From: Tsukamurella sp. M9C
GTDB taxonomy: Bacteria > Actinomycetota > Actinomycetes > Mycobacteriales > Mycobacteriaceae
Assembly (NCBI RefSeq): GCF_020169415.1
Contig: NZ_JAIULG010000011.1
Coordinates: 27,801 to 91,800 of the forward strand
DNA: 64,000 nucleotides
Direction: 5' to 3'
The position numbers and the translations under genes are program-made. The notes below the pieces were generated by a model. It searched no databases and was not told the DNA's origin. It was given only the letters and a program-made list of their open reading frames with translations. The stretch's first letter is position 1. The number at the start of each line of letters is the position of its first letter. Of the stretch, positions 25,251 through 34,665 are shown piece by piece.

Positions 25251-25772
25251 ATGGACCTCGAAGACTTCAACTCGGCGCCTGAGGCCGATATCCGGGCGAC
25301 TCTACTCGCGTGTTGCGATGTGCGCTCCTGGAGCGATGCGGTCATCGACGGACGGCCCTACGCCGATGCCTCCGACGCCCTCCGGGTGGCCGGCACCGCG
25401 GCCCTGGCGTTCACCCCCGCCGACGTGGATCGCGCACTCGCCTCCCACCCGCGGATCGGCGAGCGCGCCGCGGGCGCCTCCACCGAGGCCGCGTGGTCCC
25501 GCAGGGAGCAGTCGGGCGTCGCCACCGACGCGCAGACGCAGGCCGCCCTCCTCGCCGGCAACGGCGCCTACGAGGAGCGCTTCGACCGCGTCTTCCTGAT
25601 CAACGCCGCGGGACTGGACGCGACGACGGTGCTCGCCGAGCTGCACCGGCGGCTCGAGAACGCGCCGGACGCCGAGGCCGCCGAAGTCGCCCGCGAGCTC
25701 CGCGGGATCGCGCTGCGCCGCCTCGCCCGGGTCCTCGAACTGGAAGACGAACTCGCAGAGAGGCAGTCATGA
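25251..25772 (+). CDS. uraD: 2-oxo-4-hydroxy-4-carboxy-5-ureidoimidazoline (OHCU) decarboxylase
   Basis: 173 residues from ATG 25251, preceded by GAAGGCAGG; ATG 25194 lies inside the operator region and is not used. The helical protein has the catalytic His in ASHPRIGERA (about residue 66), Glu in the same motif and the following REQSGV-like segment SRREQSGVATD. NGAYEERFDRVFLINAAG closes the fold. The enzyme makes S-allantoin from OHCU, the last ring-related step of urate breakdown. The downstream uraH starts on an overlapping ATGA. Confidence 0.94.
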   Translation: MDLEDFNSAPEADIRATLLACCDVRSWSDAVIDGRPYADASDALRVAGTAALAFTPADVDRALASHPRIGERAAGASTEAAWSRREQSGVATDAQTQAALLAGNGAYEERFDRVFLINAAGLDATTVLAELHRRLENAPDAEAAEVARELRGIALRRLARVLELEDELAERQS

Positions 25773-26116
25773 GCACGGTCACCACCCACGTCCTCGACAC
25801 CGCGCGCGGTGTCCCCGCAGCCGGGGTCCCGATCCGGATGGACCGGGTCGGGCCGGACGGCACCGTCGAATCCGTGGCACAGGGCGTCACGGACGACGAC
25901 GGCCGGATCCGCGACCTCGGCCCGGACGACCTGGCCGCCGGCGTCTACCGCCTGACCTTCGACACCGCGACGTACTCCACGGCCACGGGGCAGGAGAACT
26001 TCTTCCCCGAGGTCGCCATCACCTTCCGCCTGATCGCGGTCGACGGCGCCGTTCCCCACCACCACGTCCCGCTCCTCCTCAGCCCGTTCCACTACTCCAC
26101 CTACAAAGGAAGCTGA
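25769..26116 (+). CDS. uraH: 5-hydroxyisourate hydrolase
   Basis: 115 residues from ATG 25769, overlapping the uraD stop (ATGA). The transthyretin-like fold starts THVLDTARGVPAAGVPI, with the His and the Arg (VPIRMD) of the active site. It ends HYSTYKGS, close to the Tyr-Arg-Gly-Ser tetrapeptide that marks true HIU hydrolases; Lys replaces Arg here. The middle includes GVYRLTFDTATYSTATG and FFPEV. The protein opens the ring of 5-hydroxyisourate from uricase. Order uraD-uraH-uricase is a coherent operon. Confidence 0.93.
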   Translation: MSTVTTHVLDTARGVPAAGVPIRMDRVGPDGTVESVAQGVTDDDGRIRDLGPDDLAAGVYRLTFDTATYSTATGQENFFPEVAITFRLIAVDGAVPHHHVPLLLSPFHYSTYKGS

Positions 26117-26121
26117 CCACC

Positions 26122-27027
26122 ATGGCAATCCACTTGGGCCCCAACCAGTACGGCAAGGCGGAGAACCGCGTGGTGCGGATCTACCGCGACACCGCCCGGC
26201 ACACGATCCGTGACCTCAACGTGTCCTCGGCGCTGCGCGGCGATTTCACCGACGCCCACATCAGCGGCGACCAGGCGGCGGTGCTGCCGACCGACACCCA
26301 GAAGAACACCTCGTTCGCCTTCGCCAAGGAGAAGGGCATCGGCGCGATCGAGGACTACGCCCTCACGCTGGGCGGTCATTTCATCGACTCCACCCCCAAG
26401 GCCGACGGCGCTCGCATCGAGGTGCACGAGTACCCCTGGGACCGGATCCAGGTCGACGGTGCCGGCCACGACCACGCCTTCGTCCGCTCCGGCGGCGGAG
26501 TACGGTCCACCGTCGTCAACGTCGACGGCCGCGGCGCCGACCGCCGCGCGCACGTGGTGTCCGGCATCCACGACCTGACGCTGCTCAAGTCCACCGGCTC
26601 GGAGTTCCACGGCTTCCTCAAGGACAAGTACACGACGCTGCAGGAGACCGACGACCGGATCCTCGCCACGTCGCTCGTCGCCAAGTGGCGCTACGACCAC
26701 ACGGACGTGGACTGGGACAAGTCCTTCGACTCGATCCGCGCGATCATGCTCCAGCGGTTCGCCGAGATCCACAGCAAGGCACTGCAGCAGACCTTGTACG
26801 GCATGGGCCAGTCCGTGCTCGAGCAGCACCCCGAGGTCGCGGAGATCAAGTTCTCGGCGCCGAACAAGCACCACTTCCTGGTGGACCTCGCCCCCTTCGG
26901 CGTGGAGAACCCCGGCGAGGTGTTCATCGCGGCCGACCGCCCCTACGGCCTGATCGAGGCGAGCGTCGTGCGCGACGACGCGTCCGACGCCGGCTCGGCG
27001 TGGCACGGCGTGCCCGGATTCTGCTAG
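26122..27027 (+). CDS. Urate oxidase (uricase), cofactor-free
   Basis: 301 residues from ATG 26122, six bases after uraH. The sequence holds both T-fold halves. The catalytic Thr lies in LPTDTQKNTSF (about residue 57) with Lys near the start (YGKAENRVVRI), and the urate-binding Phe, Arg and Gln lie in the second half (LLKSTGSEFHGFLKD; and KFSAPNKHHFLVDL). Length is typical (about 300). It oxidises urate to 5-hydroxyisourate with O2. The C-terminus ends AWHGVPGFC, not the SKL peroxisome tag of eukaryotes. Confidence 0.95.
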   Translation: MAIHLGPNQYGKAENRVVRIYRDTARHTIRDLNVSSALRGDFTDAHISGDQAAVLPTDTQKNTSFAFAKEKGIGAIEDYALTLGGHFIDSTPKADGARIEVHEYPWDRIQVDGAGHDHAFVRSGGGVRSTVVNVDGRGADRRAHVVSGIHDLTLLKSTGSEFHGFLKDKYTTLQETDDRILATSLVAKWRYDHTDVDWDKSFDSIRAIMLQRFAEIHSKALQQTLYGMGQSVLEQHPEVAEIKFSAPNKHHFLVDLAPFGVENPGEVFIAADRPYGLIEASVVRDDASDAGSAWHGVPGFC

Positions 27028-27040
27028 CGGGGCGACGACC

Positions 27041-28414
27041 ATGACCACAGCCACCGAGGTCCGGCCCGAGGACGAACGCCTCCCGCTCGGCAAGACCTTC
27101 GTCTACGGGCTCCAGCACATCCTGACGATGTACGGCGGCGTCATCGCGCCCCCGCTCATCGTGGGCGGCGCCGCGGGCCTGTCCGCCACGGACATGAGCC
27201 TGCTCGTGACCGCGGGCCTGTTCGTGAGCGGCCTCGCGACGATCCTGCAGACCATCGGCATCGGCCCGCTCGGCGCGCGCCTACCGATCGTGCAGGGCCT
27301 CTCGTTCGCCAGCGTCTCGACGATGACCGCGATCGCGCAGGACGGCGGCGTGCGGCCCATCTTCGGCGCGATCATCGTCGCCGGCCTGATCGGTCTCGTC
27401 CTCAGTTCCGTGTTCGCGAAACTGGTGCGGTACTTCCCGCCCGTGGTGACGGGCACGATCATCACGGTGATCGGCCTGTCGCTGCTGCCCGTGACCTTCA
27501 ACTGGGCGCAGGGCGGCAACGCCAAGGCCGCCGACTACGGCTCGATGGCCAACATCGGGCTGGCCGGCGCCACGGTGCTGATCATCCTGGTGATCAGCCG
27601 CCTGTTCCAGGGCGCGATCTCGCGGCTGTCGATCCTCATCGGCATCGTCGTCGGCACGATCATCGCCGCCTTCATGGGCAAGCTCGACTTCTCGAAGGTC
27701 GGTGACGGACCGATCTTCTCGCTGCCGCCGGTCATGCACTTCGGCAGCCCGACGTTCCAGATCGGCGCCATCATCTCGATGACGATCGTGATCCTGGTGA
27801 TCATGACGGAGACCACGGCCGACATCCTCGCCATCGGCGAGATCGTCGGCACCCCCGTCGATTCCAAGCGGGTCGCCAACGGCCTGCGCGCCGACATGCT
27901 CTCGACCGCGGTGGCCCCCGCGTTCAGCGCCTTCCCGTGCAGCGCGTTCGCGCAGAACGTGGGCCTGGTGGCGCTCACGGGGATCAAGAGCCGGTACGTG
28001 GTGGCGATGGGCGGCGGCATCCTCGCGTTCCTGGGACTGCTCCCCGTCGTGGGCCGGGTGATCGCGGCGATCCCCTACCCCGTGCTCGGCGGCGCCGGCC
28101 TGGTGCTGTTCGGCTCCGTGGCCGCCAGCGGCATCAAGACGCTCTCCCGCGTGAACTTCGACGGCAACCTCAACATGGTGATCGTCGCCGTCTCCATCGG
28201 CATGGGCATGATCCCCGTGGCGGCGCCCGACTTCTGGCACGCCTTCCCGACCGCGGTCGGCACGGTCATGCACTCGGGGATCAGCGCCGCCGCCGTGGTC
28301 GCGGTGGTCCTGAACTTCCTGTTCAACGAGATCACGGCGGGCAACCGGCCGGACGTCTCGGTGTTCGCGGCGGCCCCCGACGAACGCGGCAACCCGATCC
28401 CGAACGGCGACTGA
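27041..28414 (+). CDS. NCS2-family purine (xanthine/urate) permease
   Basis: 457 residues from ATG 27041, 13 bases after uricase. About 12-14 hydrophobic segments are seen. The NAT signature is AFAQNVGLVALTGIKSRYV (about 300-318), and ETTADILAIGE (about 250-260) carries the acidic residue of the substrate helix. The position after uricase suggests that it imports urate or xanthine for the operon, although uracil permeases share the fold. A strong hairpin after the stop ends the operon. Confidence 0.92.
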   Translation: MTTATEVRPEDERLPLGKTFVYGLQHILTMYGGVIAPPLIVGGAAGLSATDMSLLVTAGLFVSGLATILQTIGIGPLGARLPIVQGLSFASVSTMTAIAQDGGVRPIFGAIIVAGLIGLVLSSVFAKLVRYFPPVVTGTIITVIGLSLLPVTFNWAQGGNAKAADYGSMANIGLAGATVLIILVISRLFQGAISRLSILIGIVVGTIIAAFMGKLDFSKVGDGPIFSLPPVMHFGSPTFQIGAIISMTIVILVIMTETTADILAIGEIVGTPVDSKRVANGLRADMLSTAVAPAFSAFPCSAFAQNVGLVALTGIKSRYVVAMGGGILAFLGLLPVVGRVIAAIPYPVLGGAGLVLFGSVAASGIKTLSRVNFDGNLNMVIVAVSIGMGMIPVAAPDFWHAFPTAVGTVMHSGISAAAVVAVVLNFLFNEITAGNRPDVSVFAAAPDERGNPIPNGD

Positions 28415-28452
28415 GGCACGCCCGGTCGGCCGCCCGGCCGCACCGCCTCGAC

Positions 28453-28487
28453 GAGAGCCGGAGTGTGCGATGCGCACTCCGGCTCTC
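28453..28487 (+). terminator. Hairpin terminator of the urate operon
   Basis: Perfect 13-base arms GAGAGCCGGAGTG (28453-28465) and CACTCCGGCTCTC (28475-28487) enclose a nine-base loop, followed by CTCTTCCC. It lies between the permease stop and the next promoter. Confidence 0.65.
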
Positions 28488-28502
28488 CTCTTCCCGAACC
28501 CC

Positions 28503-28557
28503 TTGACGTGATCACCATCACATGCCACAATTCCATTGTACGGAAATGATCTTTCCG
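28503..28557 (+). promoter_or_regulatory. Glyoxylate-operon promoter region with CRP/GlxR-type site and GGAA/TTCC palindrome
   Basis: TTGACG (28503-28508) is a -35-like box. GTGATCACCATCAC (28508-28521) fits GTGA-N6-TCAC. CGGAAA-TGATC-TTTCCG (28541-28557) is a perfect palindrome, and TTCC-N7-GGAA overlaps it at 28531-28545. The GGAA/TTCC pair recalls AllR-type sites, which is a comparison from memory. The layout mirrors the urate promoter at 25164-25226. Confidence 0.6.
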
Positions 28558-28637
28558 ACAGGCGAAAGCTTGCAGGTCGTATCGGACCTCGCCAGAACCT
28601 GCATCGCCCGTACGCCCCGCCTGATGAAGGAGCCCCC

Positions 28638-29474
28638 ATGAACGCGAACGCCCCCGCCAAGTACACGGTCAACTGCTCGATCCTGCTCGCCGACACCCCG
28701 ATCTTCGAGCGGCCCCGCACGGTCCGCGAGGCGGGCTTCGAGGCCGTCGAGTTCTGGTGGCCGTTCCCCACGGCCGTGCCGAGCGACCGTCAGGTCGACG
28801 CCTTCGTCACGGCGATCGAGGACGCGGGCGTGCAGCTCACGGGCCTGAACTTCGCGGCCGGCGACATGCCCGGCGGCGAGCGCGGCATCCTCTCCGATCC
28901 CGCCCGCGTCGCCGAGTTCCGCGACAACATCGACGTCGTCGTCGGCATCGGCGAGCGCCTGGGCATCCCGGCTTTCAACGCCCTGTACGGCAACCGGATC
29001 GACGGCGGCGACCCCGCCGAGCAGGACGCCGTCGCCGCCGAGAATCTCGCCGCCGCGGGCCGCGCCGCCGCCGGGATCGGCGCCGTCGTCCTCATCGAGC
29101 CGGTCAGCGGCGCCCCGCGCTACCCGCTGCTCACCGCGGCCGACGCCGTGACCGTCATCGACCGCGTCCGGGAGCAGTCCGGCGTCGACTCCCTGCGACT
29201 GCTCGCCGACCTGTACCACCTGCAGGTCAACGGCGACGACGTCGCCGCCGCCATCGACACCCACGCCGGCCTGATCGGCCACGTCCAGATCGCCGACGAT
29301 CCCGGCCGCGGCGAGCCCGGCACCGGGACCCTCGACCTCGACGGCCACCTCGCCCACCTCGAGCGCGTGGGCTACCGCGGGCCGATCGGCCTGGAGTACA
29401 AGCAGACCCAGGACGATCCCTTCGCCTGGCTCCCCCGCGAGCAGCGCGCGGCCCGCGTCGTCGCCGCCTCCTGA
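28638..29474 (+). CDS. hyi: Hydroxypyruvate isomerase
   Basis: 278 residues from ATG 28638, with AAGGAGCCCCC before it. The TIM barrel of the xylose-isomerase family shows KYTVNCSILLADTP, EAVEFWWPFP, GIPAFNALYGNR, and the metal Glu in LIEPVSG. The second metal Glu is in IGLEYKQT. It interconverts hydroxypyruvate and tartronate semialdehyde. With glxR, gcl and glxK it makes the glyoxylate-to-glycerate route. It is first in a four-gene operon. Confidence 0.93.
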   Translation: MNANAPAKYTVNCSILLADTPIFERPRTVREAGFEAVEFWWPFPTAVPSDRQVDAFVTAIEDAGVQLTGLNFAAGDMPGGERGILSDPARVAEFRDNIDVVVGIGERLGIPAFNALYGNRIDGGDPAEQDAVAAENLAAAGRAAAGIGAVVLIEPVSGAPRYPLLTAADAVTVIDRVREQSGVDSLRLLADLYHLQVNGDDVAAAIDTHAGLIGHVQIADDPGRGEPGTGTLDLDGHLAHLERVGYRGPIGLEYKQTQDDPFAWLPREQRAARVVAAS

Positions 29475-29523
29475 GCCCCCAGCCACCCGATCCTCCGATC
29501 GACGACCCGACACAAGGAATCTC

Positions 29524-30405
29524 ATGACGAACATCGCCTTCATCGGACTCGGCATCATGGGCAGCCCCATGGCCGTGCACCTCGCGAACGCCGGCCACAC
29601 GGTGGCGGGCTTCAACCGCACCCCCGAGCGGGCCAAGCCGCTCGTCGACGCCGGCGGCCGCGCCGCCGCCTCGATCGCCGACGCCGTCGCCGACGCCGAG
29701 GTCATCGCGGTGATGGTGCCCGACTCCCCCGACGTGCAGGCCGTGCTCGCGGGCGAGGGCGGCGTCTTCGACAACGCCCCCGCCGGCGCGCTGATCATCG
29801 ACTTCTCCAGCATCCGGCCCGACGTGACGACCGAGCTCGCGAAGCAGGCCGCCGAACGCGGCTTCCGGCTCATCGACGCGCCCGTGTCGGGCGGCGAGGC
29901 GGGCGCGATCAACGCAGCGCTGTCGATCATGGTCGGCGGCACGCCCGAGGACTTCGCCGCGGCGCAGCCGGTGCTCGACGTGGTCGGCAAGACCATCGTG
30001 CACGTGGGCCCCAACGGCTCCGGGCAGACCGTCAAGGCCGCGAACCAGCTCATCGTGGCCGGCAACATCCAGCTCCTGGCCGAGTCCATCGTCTTCCTCG
30101 AGGCGTACGGCGTGGACACCGCCGCCGCCGTCCAGGTGCTCGGCGGCGGGCTCGCGGGCTCCGCCGTGCTCAACCAGAAGGCGCAGAAGATGCTGGACCG
30201 CGAGTTCGAGCCCGGCTTCCGGATCGAGCTGCACCACAAGGACCTCGGCATCGTCACCGCCGCCGCCCGCGAGGCCGGCGTCGTCGCACCGCTCGGCGGC
30301 CTCGTCGCCCAGCTCATGGCCTCCGCCCGCGCCAACGGCGACGGCTCCCTCGACCACTCCGCGCTGCTGCGCGGCGTCGAGCGCCTGTCCGGCCGCACGT
30401 CCTAA
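29524..30405 (+). CDS. glxR: Tartronate semialdehyde reductase (2-hydroxy-3-oxopropionate reductase)
   Basis: 293 residues from ATG 29524. The NAD(P) loop [18 protein letters not shown] begins at residue 8. The substrate motif [11 protein letters not shown] follows near 122, and the catalytic Lys lies in [15 protein letters not shown] (about 172). The protein belongs to the beta-hydroxyacid dehydrogenases. It reduces tartronate semialdehyde, made by Gcl, to glycerate. It is 50 bases after hyi and 23 before gcl. Confidence 0.93.
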   Translation: MTNIAFIGLGIMGSPMAVHLANAGHTVAGFNRTPERAKPLVDAGGRAAASIADAVADAEVIAVMVPDSPDVQAVLAGEGGVFDNAPAGALIIDFSSIRPDVTTELAKQAAERGFRLIDAPVSGGEAGAINAALSIMVGGTPEDFAAAQPVLDVVGKTIVHVGPNGSGQTVKAANQLIVAGNIQLLAESIVFLEAYGVDTAAAVQVLGGGLAGSAVLNQKAQKMLDREFEPGFRIELHHKDLGIVTAAAREAGVVAPLGGLVAQLMASARANGDGSLDHSALLRGVERLSGRTS

Positions 30406-30428
30406 CCCGAAGACATTGGAGAACTGAC

Positions 30429-32249
30429 ATGGCTCGTATGCGTGCCGCCGAAGCAGCGGTCAAGATCATGGAGCTCGAGGGCGCCACCCAGGCGTTCGGC
30501 GTGCCCGGCGCCGCCATCAACCCCTTCTACGCGGCGATGCGCGCGCACGGCGGCATCGGCCACGTGCTGGCCCGCCACGTCGAGGGCGCCTCGCACATGG
30601 CGGAGGGCTTCACCCGCGCCGAGGCCGGCAACATCGGTGTCTGCATCGGCACGTCCGGCCCCGCCGGCACCGACATGATCACCGGGTTGTACTCGGCCAT
30701 GGCCGATTCCATCCCCATCCTCGCCATCACCGGCCAGGCGCCCGTCGCGCGCCTGCACAAGGAGGACTTCCAGGCGGTCGACATCGCGTCCATCGCGAAG
30801 ACCGTCACCAAGATGGCCGTCACCGTGCTCGAGCCCGCGCAGGTGCCGGGCGTCTTCGCGCAGGCCTTCCACCTCATGCGTTCGGGTCGGCCCGGCCCCG
30901 TCCTCATCGATCTGCCCATCGACGTGCAGCTCGCCGAGATCGAGTTCGACCCGGACACCTACACCCCGCTGCCCGTGCACAAGCCCGCCGCGACCCGCGC
31001 GCAGGCGGAGAAGGCGCTGGACATGCTGGCCGCGGCCGAGCGCCCGCTCCTCGTGGCCGGCGGCGGCATCATCAACGCCGACGCCTCCGACAAGCTGGTC
31101 GAGCTCGCCGAGCTGCTGGACGTCCCCGTCATCCCGACCCTCATGGGCTGGGGCACGATCCCCGACGACCACCGCCTCGCCGCGGGCATGGTGGGCCTGC
31201 AGACCGCGCACCGCTACGGCAACGCGACGATGCTCGCCTCGGACTTCGTGCTGGGCATCGGCAACCGCTGGGCGAACCGGCACACCGGCGGGCTCGACAC
31301 CTACCGCGCGGGCCGGACGTTCGTCCACGTGGACATCGACCCCACCCAGATCGGCCGGGTCTTCGCGCCGGACTACAGCATCGTCTCCGACGCCGGGGCC
31401 GCGCTGGAGCAGCTCGTGGAGGTCGCCCGGGAACGGCGGGCCGCCGGCACGCTGGCGGACCGCTCCGCCTGGGTCGAGTCCTGCGCCGAGCGCAAGCGGA
31501 CCATGCAGCGCCGCACGCACTTCGACGACGTGCCGATCAAGCCGCAGCGCGTCTACGAGGAGATGAACAAGGCCTTCGGCCGCGACACCCGGTACGTCAG
31601 CACGATCGGTCTTTCGCAGATCGCCGGCGGGCAGTTCCTGCACGTCTTCAAGCCGCGCCACTGGATCAACTGCGGGCAGGCCGGCCCGCTGGGCTGGACC
31701 ATCCCCGCGGCCCTCGGCGTGGTCAAGGCCGCGCCCGGAACCGACGTGGTGGCGCTCTCGGGCGACTACGATTTCCAGTTCATGATCGAGGAACTGGCGG
31801 TCGCGGCGCAGTTCAACCTGCCCTACGTCCACGTCGTGGTGAACAACTCGTACCTGGGCCTGATCCGGCAGGCGCAGCGCGCCTTCGACATGGACTTCCA
31901 GGTCCAGCTGGGCTTCGACAACATCAACGCCGATGTCGACGACGCCCACAGCACCACCGGCTCGGACCCGATGCCCCTGGCCCCCAAGGGCTACGGCGTC
32001 GACCACGTCAAGGTCGCGGAGGGCCTGGGCTGCAAGGCCGTGCGCGTGACCGACCCGGCGGAGATCGCCGCGACGCTCACCCGCGCGCAGCAGATGGCCC
32101 GTGAGCACAAGGTGCCCGTGGTCGTCGAGATCTTCCTGGAGCGGGTCACCAACATCGCGATGGGCACCGAGCTCGACAACGTCGCCGAGTTCGAGGATCT
32201 CGCGACCGTCGGCACCGACGCGCCCACCGCCCTCCTGCTGCTCGACTAG
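30429..32249 (+). CDS. gcl: Glyoxylate carboligase
   Basis: 606 residues from ATG 30429. The ThDP-dependent fold shows [16 protein letters not shown] with Val at position 51, where most ThDP enzymes carry the activating Glu. This Val is the known mark of Gcl. The cofactor motif [19 protein letters not shown]...[10 protein letters not shown] (about 440-480) binds ThDP and magnesium. The enzyme joins two glyoxylates to tartronate semialdehyde with loss of CO2. Length matches E. coli Gcl (593). Confidence 0.96.
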   Translation: MARMRAAEAAVKIMELEGATQAFGVPGAAINPFYAAMRAHGGIGHVLARHVEGASHMAEGFTRAEAGNIGVCIGTSGPAGTDMITGLYSAMADSIPILAITGQAPVARLHKEDFQAVDIASIAKTVTKMAVTVLEPAQVPGVFAQAFHLMRSGRPGPVLIDLPIDVQLAEIEFDPDTYTPLPVHKPAATRAQAEKALDMLAAAERPLLVAGGGIINADASDKLVELAELLDVPVIPTLMGWGTIPDDHRLAAGMVGLQTAHRYGNATMLASDFVLGIGNRWANRHTGGLDTYRAGRTFVHVDIDPTQIGRVFAPDYSIVSDAGAALEQLVEVARERRAAGTLADRSAWVESCAERKRTMQRRTHFDDVPIKPQRVYEEMNKAFGRDTRYVSTIGLSQIAGGQFLHVFKPRHWINCGQAGPLGWTIPAALGVVKAAPGTDVVALSGDYDFQFMIEELAVAAQFNLPYVHVVVNNSYLGLIRQAQRAFDMDFQVQLGFDNINADVDDAHSTTGSDPMPLAPKGYGVDHVKVAEGLGCKAVRVTDPAEIAATLTRAQQMAREHKVPVVVEIFLERVTNIAMGTELDNVAEFEDLATVGTDAPTALLLLD

Positions 32250-32258
32250 GAGGACGCG

Positions 32259-33389
32259 ATGACGACGGTGCTGCTCTCGCCCGACAAGTTCAAGGGCTCC
32301 CTGTCCGCGGCGGGCGTCGCGGACGCCCTCGCCCGCGGTATCGCGGACGTCGCGCCGGACTGGGTGTGCGTCCGCGCCCCCATCGCCGACGGCGGGGACG
32401 GCACCGTCGACGCCGCCGTGGCCGCGGGGTGGGAGCGGGTCGCGGTGGAGACCACCGGCCCGACCGGGGTCCCGCACACGACGTCGTACGCCCGCGGCGG
32501 CCCGACGGCCGTGGTCGAGCTCGCCTCGGCCGTCGGCCTGGAGCTGCTGCCCGGCCGCGAGCCGGACGCGCTCGGCGCCACCACCTTCGGCCTGGGCACG
32601 GTAATCCGGCACGCGCTCGAACACGGGGCGCAGCACATCGTCCTCGGCCTCGGCGGCAGCGCCTCGACCGACGGCGGCGCCGGCATGCTGCAGGCGCTCG
32701 GCGTGTCGATCACAGACCGCGCGGGCGAGCCCGTGCGGCCGGGCGGCACCGCGCTGCTGCAGGCCGCGCGCGTCGACCTCGCCGGCCTGCTCCCCGAGGC
32801 GCGCGGCGCGCGGTTCACGCTCGCGTGCGACGTCGACAATCCGCTGCTCGGACCCGACGGCGCGGCCGCGGTCTACGGCCCGCAGAAGGGGGCGACCGCC
32901 GCGCAGGTCACCCTGCTCGACGGCGCCCTGCGCACCTGGGCCGACGTGGTCGCGGAGGCGACGGGCGCCGACCTGCGGGAGACGCCGGGCGCGGGGGCCG
33001 CGGGCGGCACGGGCTTCGGCGCGATGGCGGTTCTCGGCGCCGAGGCGCGGCCGGGCGTCGACATCGTGCTGGAGCTCGCCGACTTCGCGGACAAGGTCCG
33101 GGCGGCGGACCTCGTGATCACGGGCGAGGGGTCACTCGACGCACAATCGCTGCACGGCAAGGCGCCGGTCGGCGTCGCCTCCGCGGCCCGCGCGGCCGGG
33201 GTGCCGGTCATCGCGGTGGCGGGGCGCAGCGCGCTCACCGCGGAGCAGATCCACGCGGCGGGCTTCCGGCGCGCGATGGCGCTGTCCGAGATCGAGCCCG
33301 ATCCCGCGCGCTCGATGGCGAACGCCGCCGAGCTGCTGCGCCGCATCGGCCGGTCCATCGCCGCGGGCGCCGGCGGCCGGCTGGGCTGA
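32259..33389 (+). CDS. glxK: Glycerate kinase, GlxK type
   Basis: 376 residues from ATG 32259, nine bases after gcl, with AGGAGGACGCG before the start. Typical blocks are LLSPDKFKGSLSAAGVADALARG, then PIADGGDGTVDA, GLGGSASTDGGAGMLQALG, KGATAAQVTLLDGAL and ITGEGSLDAQSLHGKAP. The enzyme phosphorylates glycerate and so feeds glycolysis. It ends the operon; the next gene is convergent. Confidence 0.94.
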   Translation: MTTVLLSPDKFKGSLSAAGVADALARGIADVAPDWVCVRAPIADGGDGTVDAAVAAGWERVAVETTGPTGVPHTTSYARGGPTAVVELASAVGLELLPGREPDALGATTFGLGTVIRHALEHGAQHIVLGLGGSASTDGGAGMLQALGVSITDRAGEPVRPGGTALLQAARVDLAGLLPEARGARFTLACDVDNPLLGPDGAAAVYGPQKGATAAQVTLLDGALRTWADVVAEATGADLRETPGAGAAGGTGFGAMAVLGAEARPGVDIVLELADFADKVRAADLVITGEGSLDAQSLHGKAPVGVASAARAAGVPVIAVAGRSALTAEQIHAAGFRRAMALSEIEPDPARSMANAAELLRRIGRSIAAGAGGRLG

Positions 33390-33421
33390 TCGGCGCCGGC
33401 CCGGCCGCCGAGCGGGGACGG

Positions 33422-34600
33422 TCAGCGGGGGCCGTTGCGGCGCAGCCAGGTGGCGATCTGACGCTCGCCGCGCACCGTCGCCCAGCGCCGAGCGGCGGGC
33501 GAGAACCGGGCCGCGACCTGGACGGGCGCGTGGCTCGCCCACGCGACGGGCACGGCCCACGGCAGCTCGGCGGGGAGCCCCAGGTCGCGCAGGCCCTGCC
33601 GGCCGGCGAAGACGCCCTCGAGGCTGCCCAGGTAACGCTGATAGAAGCCCCGCCGCAGCCCCTGCGCGACCGGGTACCGGTGCCGGCCCCAGTTGCCGTA
33701 CAGCGCGCGGCCGAGGACGGCGGAGTCCGCGTCGGGTCCGGGCGCGTACTGGCCGATCTGCACCATGCGGCGCCGACCCTCCCCCTCGGTCGCGGGCAGG
33801 ACGTGCTCGTCGAGGCCGAGAAGCCAGCCGACGTAGCGCCACAGCGCCATCACGTCGCGGCCCTCGTCCGCGGAGACGGGCATGCCCAGCGCGCGCAGAC
33901 CGAGCAGGAAGGTCGTGGAGAAGAGGCCGAGCGTGCCCAGTTGGTCGGACTGGTTGATGGGCACGCCCCACTGCGCCCGGTCCCAGTCGTCGCGGCGCAG
34001 CAGGGTCGTGTTGGCGAGGCCGTGGATCACCCGGACCTTCACGGCCGACCGCCAGGCGAGCCCGTGCGGTCGCACGTCGCCGCCGATGATCTCCGACCAC
34101 CACTGCGTGGTCTCGTGGATGCGGGCGTCCACCCCGTCGACCATGCCGCCCGTCGCGACGAGCTGGCGCGTGGTCGCGGAGGTCGTGTACCCGGTCATGA
34201 GCGACGCCGTCGCGAGGACGTCGAGCCCGAGCGAACCGGATCGCCGGCAGACGGCGGCGCCGCGCTCGCAGGCGTCGAAGTCCACCCAGGCGGGCGTCGC
34301 GGCGGCGCCGACCGCGTCCAGCAGCTCCTGGAGCGCGGGGTTCTCCGTGGCGCCCGACGCCAGCGCCGCGTCGAGGTCGCGCATCGAGTAGGCCCGGTCG
34401 TCGATCATCGCGCGGCCGAGCCGGTTGCCGAGCTCGTCGCCGCGGTCCACCGCTTCGCCCGCCCAGGCGATCTCCTCCGCCGTGAACGGGCGGCGATCCT
34501 TCTGCAGGAGCCGGAGGGCGCGCACACTGCCGGCGGCCCACTCGGGGTCGCGGTCGAAACGTGCGGGGGTATCGACGGTGCGGGGGGCTGCGAGGGTCAT
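33422..34600 (-). CDS. DUF2236/latex-clearing-protein-like haem oxygenase, cytoplasmic
   Basis: 392 residues from ATG 34600. The helical fold includes LMTGYTTSATTRQLVATGGMVDG, the segment AWRSAVKVRVIHGLANTTLL with a His as likely haem ligand, and the Trp-rich block LMALWRYVGWLLGL. This is the MpaB/Lcp (rubber oxygenase) group. True Lcp enzymes carry a Tat signal; none is present, so it acts inside the cell and its substrate is unknown. A TetR gene lies upstream on the same strand, with a palindrome between them (34621-34639). Confidence 0.82.
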   Translation of the reverse strand: MTLAAPRTVDTPARFDRDPEWAAGSVRALRLLQKDRRPFTAEEIAWAGEAVDRGDELGNRLGRAMIDDRAYSMRDLDAALASGATENPALQELLDAVGAAATPAWVDFDACERGAAVCRRSGSLGLDVLATASLMTGYTTSATTRQLVATGGMVDGVDARIHETTQWWSEIIGGDVRPHGLAWRSAVKVRVIHGLANTTLLRRDDWDRAQWGVPINQSDQLGTLGLFSTTFLLGLRALGMPVSADEGRDVMALWRYVGWLLGLDEHVLPATEGEGRRRMVQIGQYAPGPDADSAVLGRALYGNWGRHRYPVAQGLRRGFYQRYLGSLEGVFAGRQGLRDLGLPAELPWAVPVAWASHAPVQVAARFSPAARRWATVRGERQIATWLRRNGPR

Positions 34601-34620
34601 GGCCCGAGCGTAACCCAATC

Positions 34621-34639
34621 TGGCTACATCCTGTAGCCA
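34621..34639. promoter_or_regulatory. 19-base palindrome between TetR and DUF2236 genes
   Basis: TGGCTACA-TCC-TGTAGCCA has perfect 8-base arms and lies 20 bases upstream of the DUF2236 start, 27 bases downstream of the TetR stop. Likely bound by that TetR protein. In Gordonia a TetR-type LcpR controls a latex-clearing gene in a comparable layout. Confidence 0.65.
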
Positions 34640-34665
34640 CAATCTCGTAACGGTCTCCCCGCCGC

